64,000 nt of DNA from JAHFUI01 sp039931615 (GTDB lineage: Bacteria > Acidobacteriota > Vicinamibacteria > Vicinamibacterales > CAVVIG01): positions 77,212-141,211 of the forward strand of contig JBDTRR010000007.1 of NCBI GenBank assembly GCA_039931615.1, given 5' to 3'. This document shows positions 44,606 to 56,415 of the stretch, piece by piece (the stretch's first letter is position 1; each line of letters starts with the position of its first letter). Below the pieces are notes generated by a model that saw only the letters and a list, made by a program, of their open reading frames with translations, had not been told where the DNA came from and did no database searches. Made by a program: the position numbers and the translations under genes.

Positions 44606-46450
44606 TCAGCTGGCCGCCAACTCTTCTTCCAGCAGCTGCTTTCTGTGCATCGCCGCGTACGGGCCGTTCTGACGGATCAATTCGGCATGGGTGCCGCGCT
44701 CCGCGATCCGGCCCTGCTCGAGCACCAGAATCTGATCGGCATGGCGGACCGTCGAGATCCGGTGCGAGACGATGACGGCCGTGCGCAGGCGCATCACGTC
44801 GCGCAGGCCCGAAAGGATCTCTTCCTCGGTGTAGGTGTCGACCGCCGACAGCGCATCGTCGAGAATCAGGATCGCTGGATCGATGACGATGGCGCGGGCC
44901 AGTGCGGTGCGCTGCTTCTGGCCGCCCGACAGCGTGATGCCCCGCTCGCCCACCATCGTCTCGTAGCCCTTGGGAAAGTCGGACACGTCCTTGTCCAGCC
45001 GGGCCACTGCCGCCGCTCGTGCGATCCGCTGGCGTCGCTCGAGCCGGGCGGCGCCGGTCGTGCCTGCCTCGCCAGCTTCGATCATGCCATCCAGCCCGAA
45101 CGCAACGTTGTCGGCGACCGTGTCCGAGAACAGGAAGGGCTCCTGCGGCACGAACCCGATCGCCTGGCGCAGCACGGCCAGGGGGATCTCGAGCACGTCG
45201 ATGCCGTCAACGAACACGGTGCCTGGAGGCGGCTCGTGCAGACGCGCCAGCAGGCCGATCAGCGTCGACTTGCCGGAGCCGGTGGCGCCGACCAGGGCGA
45301 CGGTGCGGCCGGCCGGAACCGTGACCGAGATGCGATCGAGGACGAGCCCGCCGCCGTAGGAGAAGCTCAGGTCGCGGAACTCTAGCTCGCCACGGAGTGT
45401 CGAGGACGCAGAGGGCGCGGCGGGCGCGGAGATCCCGGTCTGCGTCCTCGGCGACCTCTGCGTCCTCTGATCAGCCAGCCGTTCCGCGTCCCGTATCCGC
45501 GGAACGGTCTCGAGTACTTCCAGCATCCGTTTCCAGGATGCCAGCCCCCGCTGCAGCATGTTCGTCACCCAGCCGAACGCGATCACCGGCCAGCTCAACA
45601 TCGTCAGATACGAATTGAACGCGACGAACTGGCCGACCGTGATGCGGCCGTTGATGACGTCCCGGCTGCCGATCCACAGCGTGATCAAGGCGCCGAGGCC
45701 GAGAAAGAACGACATGCTGGGGAAGAACAGGCCCTGCAGCGTGACCAGGCGGCGGTTCCGCCGCAGGTACTCTTCGTTCGCGGCGCGGAACCGATCGAGC
45801 TCGTGGCCCTCCTGGCGATAGGCGCGGACGACCCGGACGCCCGACAGCGCTTCCTGCACCACCGCGCTGAGCTCGGACAGTTGGGCCTGGATCTGCTCGA
45901 ACCGCTGGTGGATGGCGCTGCCGAAATACTTCACCGAAATCGAGACCAACGGCAGCGGAATCAGCGCCAGCAGCGTCAGCCGGGCGTCAATCGAGATCAT
46001 CAGCGTCAGCGCCACGATCAGCGTCAACAGCGTGCTGGTCGAGTACATGATCGCGGGACCGATCATCATCCGGACCGCGTTGAGATCGTTGGTCGCCCGC
46101 GACATCAGGTCGCCGGTGCGGTGCTTCTGGAAGAATTCGAGCGGTAGCGTCTGCAGGTGCGCGAAGAAGTCGTTCCGCATGTCGTACTCGATGTAGCGGG
46201 ACACACCGGTCAGGATGCGGCGCTGCAGGAACAGGAAGCCGCCGCTGACGAGGCCGATGGCGAGCAGCAGGCCGCCGTACTCGACCAGCTTGCCGCGGGT
46301 CACGCCGGTCTTGAGATCGTCGATGGCGTAGCCGAGCACCCACGGGCCGGTCACCGCGACGCCGCGGGTCACGACGACGCAGGCCAGTCCCTTCAGGAAA
46401 TCGCGCCGGTACCGATGGACGTAGCCGAACAGGCGCCGATACGGAGACAT
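44606..46450 (-). CDS. ABC exporter half-transporter, degenerate-site subunit
   Basis: 614 residues: six membrane helices and an ATPase with Walker A GATGSGKST, canonical signature LSGGQKQR and H-loop VSHRIST. Walker B reads ILILDDALSAVD, with Asp in place of the catalytic Glu. So one composite ATP site (this Walker B plus the partner's LSVGQ) is degenerate and the other (partner's Glu plus this LSGGQ) is competent, the hallmark of heterodimeric exporters. The linker ADQRTQRSPRTQTGISAPAA is encoded by a repeat-like GAGGACGCAGAG tract (45398-45475). Confidence 0.92.
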   Translation of the reverse strand: MSPYRRLFGYVHRYRRDFLKGLACVVVTRGVAVTGPWVLGYAIDDLKTGVTRGKLVEYGGLLLAIGLVSGGFLFLQRRILTGVSRYIEYDMRNDFFAHLQTLPLEFFQKHRTGDLMSRATNDLNAVRMMIGPAIMYSTSTLLTLIVALTLMISIDARLTLLALIPLPLVSISVKYFGSAIHQRFEQIQAQLSELSAVVQEALSGVRVVRAYRQEGHELDRFRAANEEYLRRNRRLVTLQGLFFPSMSFFLGLGALITLWIGSRDVINGRITVGQFVAFNSYLTMLSWPVIAFGWVTNMLQRGLASWKRMLEVLETVPRIRDAERLADQRTQRSPRTQTGISAPAAPSASSTLRGELEFRDLSFSYGGGLVLDRISVTVPAGRTVALVGATGSGKSTLIGLLARLHEPPPGTVFVDGIDVLEIPLAVLRQAIGFVPQEPFLFSDTVADNVAFGLDGMIEAGEAGTTGAARLERRQRIARAAAVARLDKDVSDFPKGYETMVGERGITLSGGQKQRTALARAIVIDPAILILDDALSAVDTYTEEEILSGLRDVMRLRTAVIVSHRISTVRHADQILVLEQGRIAERGTHAELIRQNGPYAAMHRKQLLEEELAAS

Positions 46451-46559
46451 GATTCGAGTATAGCGTCGGGGCCGGCCCGCCCGGGCCGCGGCGGACCCTG
46501 GCCCGGCCGCCCGCCCGTTCCCTTTAACGACGAGCGAAGCCGGGCTACAATTCCGGCTT

Positions 46560-48377
<1,818 letters not shown>

Positions 48378-48521
48378 GAAACAGGCGGTCGGCTGGCTGA
48401 GCGACGCGCTGGCTCAGCCGTTGCCGAGCCGTTGAGCGTTTCAGCCGATCGAGCCTGTGCTATTCTCCAATCCCCCCGGCTGGCGCCCCCAGGCTTGTCT
48501 TTTTCGAGGTTCTCAAACCGT

Positions 48522-49355
48522 ATGACGACACGATTTGCTACCCGCCTGTACGCGCTGATCGGCCTGGCCGCCAGCTTCGTGCTTGTCGCCGGCCCGGCTC
48601 GTGCCCAGTTCACGCCGCGACCGCTCAGCGATCCCGCGACTGGCGAGCGTTATCACATCGAATTCGCCGCTGGTTTGTGGTCTCCGAGCGCGCAGATGTC
48701 GATTACCAGCGAGTCGCTCGGCATCCTCGGCTCCTCGATCGACTTCAAGAAGGACCTGGCGCTGACCGATCAGCGGTTTCCCGAGCTGCACCTCGAGCTG
48801 CGCGCCGCCCGCAATCATTTCCGCTTCCAGTTCATCCCGATCAAGTACGAGCAGACCGCGACGCTGACCAGGGACATCGTCTTCAACGGTCAGCGCTACC
48901 GGGTCGGCGTGCCGGTCAAATCGACGCTCGACTGGAAGGCCTACCGGATCGGCTACCAGTTCGATGTCGTCAGGACCAACCGGCTGTTCGCCGGCTTCAT
49001 CCTCGACCTCAAACAGACGGACGTGACGGCGACGCTGGCGACGGTCACACCGGGGCTGACCGAGTTCGCGCGGGCGCGCGCGCCGATTCCGGCGATTGGC
49101 GGCGTGGTGCGCGGCTACGTCGTTCCCAACATCTCGATCACCGGCGAGGTCACCGGGTTCAAGCTGCCGGCCAACCTGATCGAGGACAGCAGCGGCCATT
49201 ACGTCGATGTCGACGTCTACGGCACGGTCAACTTTACGAACAACGTCGGCGTGCAGGTCGGCTACCGATCGTTCGACGTCGGCTACCTGGTCGACACCGA
49301 TACCGGGTCGTTCACGCTGAAGGGGATGTTCTTCGGGATCGTCGCCAGGTACTGA
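48522..49355 (+). CDS. outer-membrane beta-barrel protein, hypothetical
   Basis: 277 residues from ATG 48522 (MTTRFATRLYALIGLAASF), with signal peptide ending GPARA-Q. Mature part is a series of beta hairpins with Tyr/Phe girdle (HFRFQFIPIKYEQTATL, WKAYRIGYQFDVVRT, LFAGFILDLKQTDVTATL, VGVQVGYRSFDVGYLVD) and ends MFFGIVARY, a terminal aromatic as in barrels. Resembles small OmpW/OmpA-like barrels by pattern only. Confidence 0.78.
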   Translation: MTTRFATRLYALIGLAASFVLVAGPARAQFTPRPLSDPATGERYHIEFAAGLWSPSAQMSITSESLGILGSSIDFKKDLALTDQRFPELHLELRAARNHFRFQFIPIKYEQTATLTRDIVFNGQRYRVGVPVKSTLDWKAYRIGYQFDVVRTNRLFAGFILDLKQTDVTATLATVTPGLTEFARARAPIPAIGGVVRGYVVPNISITGEVTGFKLPANLIEDSSGHYVDVDVYGTVNFTNNVGVQVGYRSFDVGYLVDTDTGSFTLKGMFFGIVARY

Positions 49356-49467
49356 CGCTCACGCCCCGGCTGCCCGGCGCTACGGCCTCGAGATCGCGGC
49401 TTGGATCAGCGTGGTAACCGGTTCGCGACAGCCTTGGGCCACGAAGACACGAAGAAAACCCGGTCCG

Positions 49468-50649
<1,182 letters not shown>

Positions 50650-50676
50650 GGCAGCCTGGACATGGCGCGGTCGGAC

Positions 50677-53082
50677 TTATCGGGTCTTCGCCGCCGTGCT
50701 CGTCTTCTTCCGGGGCGGGACCGGTACAGGAGCTGCCCGTTTCCTGGCGGGCTTCGCGGTGGCGGGCTTCGCGGCTGCGGGTGGTGCCGCCTTTTTCTTG
50801 ACCGTCTTGGCCGGCACGGCGCTCGGCGTCTTGACGGTCCGGCGGGCACCCGCCCGGACGGGCTCGTCGTCGTCGCTTTGCGGACGGTTGGCATCCGGGC
50901 TGTAGAGGCGGCGATAGTCCTCGGCGGTGCCGAGCAGCTTCTTCACATATTGCTGCGTCTCGGGGTAGGAAATATCGTCGATGAACTCGTCGTCCGGGAC
51001 GCCTGGGTGCTCGACGATCCAGCGCCTGACCGCGCGTTCGCCGGCGTTGTAGCTGGCCAGCGCCAGATGGACTGCCCCGAACTCCTTGATCTTATCGGCG
51101 AAGTAGGCCATCCCCATCCGGACGTTCGCTTCGGGATTGGTCAACAGCGCCGGCGTCCAGCGCAGGCCGAGCGTGCGCGCGTATTGCCGCGCCGTCGGCG
51201 TCATCAGCTGGGTCAGGCCGACCGCTCGAGCCGGCGACCTGATGTCCGGTACAAACGTCGATTCCTGCAGGATGAGCGCCGCCGCCAGGTACGGATCGAC
51301 GTTGTTCTCGGCCGCGTACTTCCGGATCAGGTCCCAGTGAGCGATCGGATAAATCACTCTCAGGACTTCACGTGGCAGCCCCTCCCCGCCCGCCGCCATG
51401 TACTGGGGATAGGCGCGCTTCATCGCGTTGATCGCGCTGCGGAAGAGCGAGAACTGCTCCGTGCCCGATGCAGCGCGTCCCTGCTGGACATAAATCCAGG
51501 CCAGTGTCGCCTGAATGGGCGGCGAATCGCCCCAGATCTTCTGTGCGTAGCGCAGCTCGTCGACCGCCTGATCGTAGAGATCGAGCGCCAGCAGCGCGCG
51601 GATGACCGCTTCGTTGGGCGGCAGTGAGGCCGGCCCCGGTTGGGCCGGCTCGTCACTCACCGCCAGCGCGATGGCAGGAGGCGTCCTGGCGTCGAAGACG
51701 AGCGGGCGAACCGGAGGACGGACGCCCAGGCCGGCCAGCCGCTTGACCGCCAGACGGCCATAGTAGAGGTTCTGGTAGTCGGTGATGGTCAGCGCGTAGC
51801 GCGCTTCGGCCGCGGCGGTCTGGTTCAGCCCTTCGTAGGCCCGGCCGGACCAGTACAGCCACATCGGCCGGTAGTCGGAGCGCGGAAAATCGGCGGCCGC
51901 CGACTCGAACACCCGGATCGTGTCGGCGAAGCTGCCGTTCTTGTAGGCCCACCAGCCAGTCTTCCAGGCGGCGCGTTCAGCGTATGGGCCGGTCGGAAAC
52001 CGGGCGTAGAGCTCACGAAGCGTCTCGTTCGCCTTCTCGTCCTCGTCCTGCCGGATGAACCAGGTCGCGAGATCGTTGAGCGCGTCCTCCGCCCAGGTTT
52101 CCTTGGCGAAGTCGGTGCTGAGACGCTCGATCGTCTTTCGATAGGCGTCGAGATCACCCAGTTCGCGTGAGCTGACTGCATGGAAGAAGAGCGCTTCGCC
52201 TTGCCGCCTGGCGCGGGCCACATATGGGCGCAGCGCGTCCCTGGCAATCCGCGCCCGCTTGAGGAAGTAGTCGCACTCGGCGATCCGGAGATCGATCCGC
52301 TCCCGGTCGTCGTCCTGAGCCGCGTTGCGCACGGCAAGGAATTCACCGCGCGCCTGCCCGTAGCGCTTGGCGCCAAACAGCCGCTCGGCGCGATCCATCG
52401 CCGCCTTGTGGCGGACGCTGTCGGTGATGAACGGCCCGGTATCAAGCTCCTGGCCCGCGCCGACAGCGAAATCGCTGAACGGATACTCGTAGTAGAGACG
52501 GGCGAAGGTGCGGTCGGCCTTCTTCCCGTCTCCTGACATCTTCGCGGCCCGCCCAAGACGCATCAGCACGTCGTCTGGCGCCGTCGTCCTGGTTTCCGCG
52601 AGACGCTCATAGATCCGCAGCGCGGCGGCGTGGTCGCCGAGCGCCTGGTCGGCCTCGGCCTCCCGCAGGGCTGCCGCCTCGACGAGAAAGCCTGAGAATT
52701 CGCGCGACTGCATCGCCTGGAACGTGCGGCGGGCCGCCTCGGCCTGGCCAAGCCGCAGCTCCGCCAGTCCCTTGTAGTAGTCGCCGTACAGACCAAGGGT
52801 GCCGACGCGCAGAGCGGGCTTTGACACGATCGGCAGGGCCCTGGCGTGGTCGCCGTCCGTCTCGAGCCTGATCGCCGCCGCGAGCTCGTCGAGGAGGGGT
52901 GTTCGCGTCCTGCGGCCGGCCGGGGGTGCGAGCCAGAGTTCGGACAGATCGAGTGGCAGCCGCGGATGGTTGGTCGGTGAGAGGACCGCCGCCGGCGCAA
53001 CCGGCTCCTGCGCGCGTGGAGCGGGACTGACCGTGAGGAGTGCGATCGAGGCGACGACGAAGGCCGACCGGTAGGCAGTCAC
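50677..53082 (-). CDS. soluble lytic murein transglycosylase (Slt70-like)
   Basis: 801 residues. Signal peptide MTAYRSAFVVASIALLTVSPAPRAQ; a long alpha-superhelical/TPR region (about 60-560, with repeated A..ALR.Y..L and YYG-like helices); SLT catalytic domain about 600-740 with ILQESTFVPDIRSPARAVGLTQLMTPTARQYA (catalytic Glu in QES, and GLTQLMP-type block) and ALASYNAGERAVRRW. The last 60 residues are a Lys/Ala/Pro tail (TVKKKAAPPAAAKPATAKPA) that may bind nucleic acid or wall polymers. Divergent from ssrA. Confidence 0.94.
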   Translation of the reverse strand: MTAYRSAFVVASIALLTVSPAPRAQEPVAPAAVLSPTNHPRLPLDLSELWLAPPAGRRTRTPLLDELAAAIRLETDGDHARALPIVSKPALRVGTLGLYGDYYKGLAELRLGQAEAARRTFQAMQSREFSGFLVEAAALREAEADQALGDHAAALRIYERLAETRTTAPDDVLMRLGRAAKMSGDGKKADRTFARLYYEYPFSDFAVGAGQELDTGPFITDSVRHKAAMDRAERLFGAKRYGQARGEFLAVRNAAQDDDRERIDLRIAECDYFLKRARIARDALRPYVARARRQGEALFFHAVSSRELGDLDAYRKTIERLSTDFAKETWAEDALNDLATWFIRQDEDEKANETLRELYARFPTGPYAERAAWKTGWWAYKNGSFADTIRVFESAAADFPRSDYRPMWLYWSGRAYEGLNQTAAAEARYALTITDYQNLYYGRLAVKRLAGLGVRPPVRPLVFDARTPPAIALAVSDEPAQPGPASLPPNEAVIRALLALDLYDQAVDELRYAQKIWGDSPPIQATLAWIYVQQGRAASGTEQFSLFRSAINAMKRAYPQYMAAGGEGLPREVLRVIYPIAHWDLIRKYAAENNVDPYLAAALILQESTFVPDIRSPARAVGLTQLMTPTARQYARTLGLRWTPALLTNPEANVRMGMAYFADKIKEFGAVHLALASYNAGERAVRRWIVEHPGVPDDEFIDDISYPETQQYVKKLLGTAEDYRRLYSPDANRPQSDDDEPVRAGARRTVKTPSAVPAKTVKKKAAPPAAAKPATAKPARKRAAPVPVPPRKKTSTAAKTR

Positions 53083-53264
53083 CTGGATGTCGCGCTCCGG
53101 CCGACCGGCATCTTGGAAATCCCCTGGAGCGCGGCGTCTGGTTTCATACAGCCGACTGCCGATCGCCAGCGACCAACAGATTGGATCGCGTGTTTCGATT
53201 ATGCGGGGGCCGGCGGCGGGAAGTCAAGCGTGCGAAGTCCGACAACTTCAACCGGCTGAGATAT

Positions 53265-53293
53265 TTGACGGCAGGAGACGATGGCCGTAGAAT
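53265..53293 (+). promoter_or_regulatory. sigma70 promoter of ssrA
   Basis: TTGACG at 53265-53270, 17-nt spacer, TAGAAT at 53288-53293. Transcription would begin near 53300, giving a 40-nt leader removed when tmRNA matures at 53341. The rest of the gap 53083-53264 shows nothing definite. Confidence 0.7.
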
Positions 53294-53340
53294 GGAGGCT
53301 GTTCGATCGCGATTCCTTCCGACAAGCGGTTTCCCTTTGT

Positions 53341-53702
53341 GGGGGCGACACGGCTTCGACGGGGGTAAAGACTCGTGGGATGCATGCCGAGCCCCGCCGC
53401 CTCGTAAATCCGGTGGAAAACAAAGTAACTGCAGACACGCAGCTCGCTCTCGCTGCTTAACTAACCCTTAAGACAGCGACGTCCGCCTCGTCCTCGCCGG
53501 TGGGATGGGGGTCGGATGTCATAAATGCCGGCTGGTCGCCGCGTGCTGTTCCGACGCGCGGCGGCGAGACAATTCGGGGCTAGCGACCCACGGTTTCCGC
53601 CGTTCTTCGACGTGGGAAGCGAACCTTCAAGAGCGGCTATGCATGTAGACGCCGACGACAACGTACTCTCGGACGCGGGTTCGACTCCCGCCGCCTCCAC
53701 CA
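53341..53702 (+). ncRNA. ssrA: tmRNA, tag ADTQLALAA
   Basis: 5' end GGGGGCGACACGGCTTCGACGGGGG and 3' end GCGGGTTCGACTCCCGC..CGCCTCCACCA form the tRNA-like domain; GGGGGCG pairs with CGCCTCC and CCA is encoded. The tag frame GCA GAC ACG CAG CTC GCT CTC GCT GCT TAA (53431-53460) encodes ADTQLALAA. Rescues stalled ribosomes with SmpB. Its 3' end serves as the integration site for the downstream element. Confidence 0.97.
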
Positions 53703-53713
53703 CTTAACTCATT

Positions 53714-54432
53714 CTACCGAGAGGACTTAGCGATCTCGATAGACCCCGTCTCCATAATGTCTCCAAAATTTTCCGTGTTTCCCCGCTGATCCAGCAGCCG
53801 GATCGCGCCCTCGATCGCGGCCGGGCTCAGGTGCATATACCGCTGTGTGGTCGCCAGATCCTGATGTCCGGCGAGTTCCTGGATTGCCTTCGCGGGGGAG
53901 CCTCGCATCGTGAGATGCGAGCAGAACGTGTGTCGAAGCACATGTACGCCCTCGCGCGGCACCTTCGCGACGCGCGCCGCGCGACGGACGTAGTTCCGCA
54001 CGATTTTCTGGGTCAGCGGGCGGCCATTCTTTTGAGAGAGCACGCATTTGCTGCGAAGATGCCGGTAATCCCGTAACGCCGTTGCGAGCCGCACCGTCAT
54101 GGGGACGTACCGGAGTCGCCCGCCTTTTGGGCTGGTCCCTGACCTTTCCAGTCTGAATGCTGCACGCAGATCTGCCGCTTGTGCAGATCCACGTGGGCCC
54201 ACTGGAGCGCCATCATCTCGCCGCAGCGGAGTCCGGCATCTCCCCCCAAGAGCACGAGAAGGTGGGTGGCCGGTCGATCCGTTCCGCCGCGTCCACGAGC
54301 CGCTCGTAGTCCGCGAAATCGTGGAACTGCGCGGACGGCGTGGGGATTGGCAGCAACCGTACGACGCACGGCATCCGCTCGATGACGTCCCACTCCAGAG
54401 CCTTCTTGAGGAGGCTGGCCGCACAGATCGGC
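53714..54432 (-). pseudogene. tyrosine-recombinase integrase remnant (N-terminus lost, two frameshifts)
   Basis: Catalytic domain readable in three frames: AASLLKKALEWDVIERMPC..HDFADYERLVDAAERIDR (54430-54280), then LLVLLGGDAGLRCGEMMALQW and VDLHKRQICVQHSDWKG (54270-54140), then SPKGGRLRYVPMTVRL to HVLRHTFCSHLTMRGSPAKA and GHQDLATTQRYMHLSPAAI (54125-53714). Active-site Arg, H-x-x-R, His and Tyr all survive, but frames change near 54270 and 54135 and the N-terminal arm-binding half is missing. Stop lies 12 nt from the tmRNA 3' end, as expected for an integrase next to its attachment site. Confidence 0.88.
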
Positions 54433-55789
54433 GGCAAAGCGCGTACTGACGTCGTCGCTCAGCGCCAGGAAGATCTTCGTGCGCAGACCCTGCAAGAGGG
54501 TGCGCCACGATTCGCCTGGGAGCGTGGACTTAAGCGAGCTGATGCTCTGCGTGGCGACGATCGGGATGCAGCGCGCCTGCCGGGCCAGGGAAAGGAAACT
54601 TCTCGTCACCGGACGGTTCGTTCTCCCCGGTCGTCGCGAACGACTGGTACTCGTCGCATACGAACGCGACGGCGCGCCACGGGCGCGTCGGCTCGGCCTG
54701 CATCTTGGACATCCGGTTCAGCACCGCGCGTTGAAAGTCCTGCTTCAACATCGTGCCGAGCGCCCGCGCGAGGCCAGGATTCATGGCGACTGGGAAATTG
54801 AGCGCCACCACCTTCCCTTGCTCGATCAGATCGGCGAGCGGCGGCAACGGCACGCCGTGACGGCCGTCGGGATTGTGAACGGGATCGTACGTGGCTTTGG
54901 GCGGACAGAAGGTGTATTTGACCTTGGGGTTGTCGTCGAACAGGGACAGGAACACGCTGATGCCCTCGACGATAAACGTGCGGAGCTTGGGCTCGATGCG
55001 CATCCAGTCGTCTTCGAACCACCGCTTGACGGCTTCAAACTGAGCGACCTTGTGCGCGTCACGCGTGGCCGTCGGCGCGTCATACGCGCGATACGCGATG
55101 CCGGCGCGCGTGAGGGTGTCCTCGGCGTCCTGGGACCAGTCGGTCCACGTCTCCTGCCCGTTGTCCTCGGGGTGCCACGCCCAGCTGGTGAGCTGGGCCG
55201 TCATCAGATGTTCCCGCTTGTCGATCGCGAGGCGTCGATGCCGGGCGGCGAGCCGACGCTCTCCTTCCGCGATGGCGGCGCGGAGCTTGTCTGGGTTGAT
55301 GACGTGTTCGTACACCTGGAAGAGCGTGACGTAGTCGTCGAGGACCTGATGCAAGAGGATCACGAATTTGACGAGGTTCGTGCTGGCCTGCTGCCAGAAG
55401 GGTTCCTTCCCCTTGCCGAAGAGATCCGTCATCAACGTGGCGATGCCGTAGGCCAACGCGTAGGCGTCGAGGTCGTTGTGTAGCGGGTTGTAGCGGTATC
55501 GGGAGTCGAGGCTGACTTCGATGTAGTCGCGCCTCGACCGTGTGCTCGAGGAGGCGACGCACGTGCTGGCAGAAGTCGCCTTTTACCTCCAGGACGAGGC
55601 CGCCGACCTTCCGCGCGGGATCCTTCGCGCGATACGCGAGCAACTGCTCCACGTATGGATAGAGACAGGCGGACGTCTTGCCCGTGCCGACCGCGCCGAT
55701 GATGGCGATGCCGGTGTAAAGTCCGCATTCGGGAATAACGAGCCACCGCGGCGTCGCGGCGCGCGTCGGCGACGTGCGGTGTGGTCCGA
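54433..55789 (-). pseudogene. TraD/VirD4-type coupling ATPase remnant (frameshifted, C-terminus lost)
   Basis: Couples relaxosome DNA to a type IV secretion channel. In one frame ECGLYTGIAIIGAVGTGKTSACLYP (Walker A) to LVLEVKGDFCQHVRRLLEHTVEA; frame change near 55530 to DYIEVSLDSRYRYNPLHNDL, LFGKGKEPFWQQASTNLVKF and VAFVCDEYQSFATTGE (Walker B); frame change near 54605 to FLSLARQARCIPIVATQSISSLKS and DDVSTRFAADLCGQ. Here the gene stops abruptly and passes into integrase sequence at about 54430, a deletion joint. Confidence 0.8.
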
Positions 55790-56016
55790 CGCAGGCCGAG
55801 CTTCGAGGTCTCGGTGGGAATGGGCTGCGACGCACGCCACTCGACGAAGTCGCGATCCTTGGCGAGGGTGGTCGCGATCAGTTGATTCAGCACGTAGTCG
55901 ACCGTGTCACCGATGAACAGCGCGTACAGCACCAGCGCGCTGCGATTCGGCTCCTGCAACCGGCAGATGTGGCGGACGACAGGGACGCGGCCGGTGCGGG
56001 TTTTGATCATTGGCAT
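55790..56016 (-). pseudogene. small ribbon-helix-helix-like ORF running into the coupling-protein remnant
   Basis: ATG 56016 with AGGAGAG 7 nt upstream. MPMIKTRTGRVPVVRHICRL then NRSALVLYALFIGDTVDYVLNQLIATTLAKDRDFVEWRA, a helix-turn-helix pair resembling CopG/Arc-type DNA-binding proteins of conjugative elements. The frame has no stop before the coupling-protein sequence begins in another frame, so either a frameshift or a deletion has merged them. Family assignment is tentative. Confidence 0.45.
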
Positions 56017-56110
56017 ATTCACTCTCCTGATGTGCGCTTCGCGCACGTCTCACGATCACTTGCGTGACGGCCCGTGCTCCGCGCGTGGCTGTATGTCGGT
56101 CGCGTCTCTT

Positions 56111-56212
56111 CACACACGAAGGGGGAGCGACCCCACGGGGCCGACCCAACGATCGCAGGCGCTGGGTCAAGGCCCGGCGAAAATCCTGGGGTCGCTCCCC
56201 CCTTCGTGTGTG
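56111..56212. repeat. nested long inverted repeat
   Basis: Outer arms 56111-56135 (CACACACGAAGGGGGAGCGA.. CCCCA) and 56187-56212 (complement), identical except for one G in the G-run. The 51-nt interior holds a second inverted repeat GGCC.GACCCA / TGGGTC..GGCC. It can fold to one hairpin of about 100 nt. Sits between the small RHH-like ORF and the wHTH-like operon; looks like a MITE or an inserted structural element. Nothing else is evident in 56017-56286. Confidence 0.75.
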
Positions 56213-56286
56213 GTCTTCTCGGGGGTCCTGAGGACGGCACACGTCGCCGCCCGTTTCGCGGAGGTCGGCCCGAGCCGCGACGGTCG

Positions 56287-56415
56287 CTAACCATCGCGCA
56301 CCGCGCGAGTTATTCGTACCTCTTCGGTCGCGCGCCGGATGTCGTGCGCTGCCGTCCTCCGGGCCGACACCGGGGCCGATCGAGGAGCCACCGTGATGGT
56401 GACGCGGTGGCCCAT
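56287..56415 (-). CDS. small hypothetical protein
   Basis: 42 residues (MGHRVTITVAPRSAPVSARR to VRITRAVRDG). The ATG overlaps the stop of the upstream gene in TGATG form, which argues for coupled translation. Basic, no recognisable domain. Could be the vestige of a longer gene. Confidence 0.35.
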   Translation of the reverse strand: MGHRVTITVAPRSAPVSARRTAAHDIRRATEEVRITRAVRDG

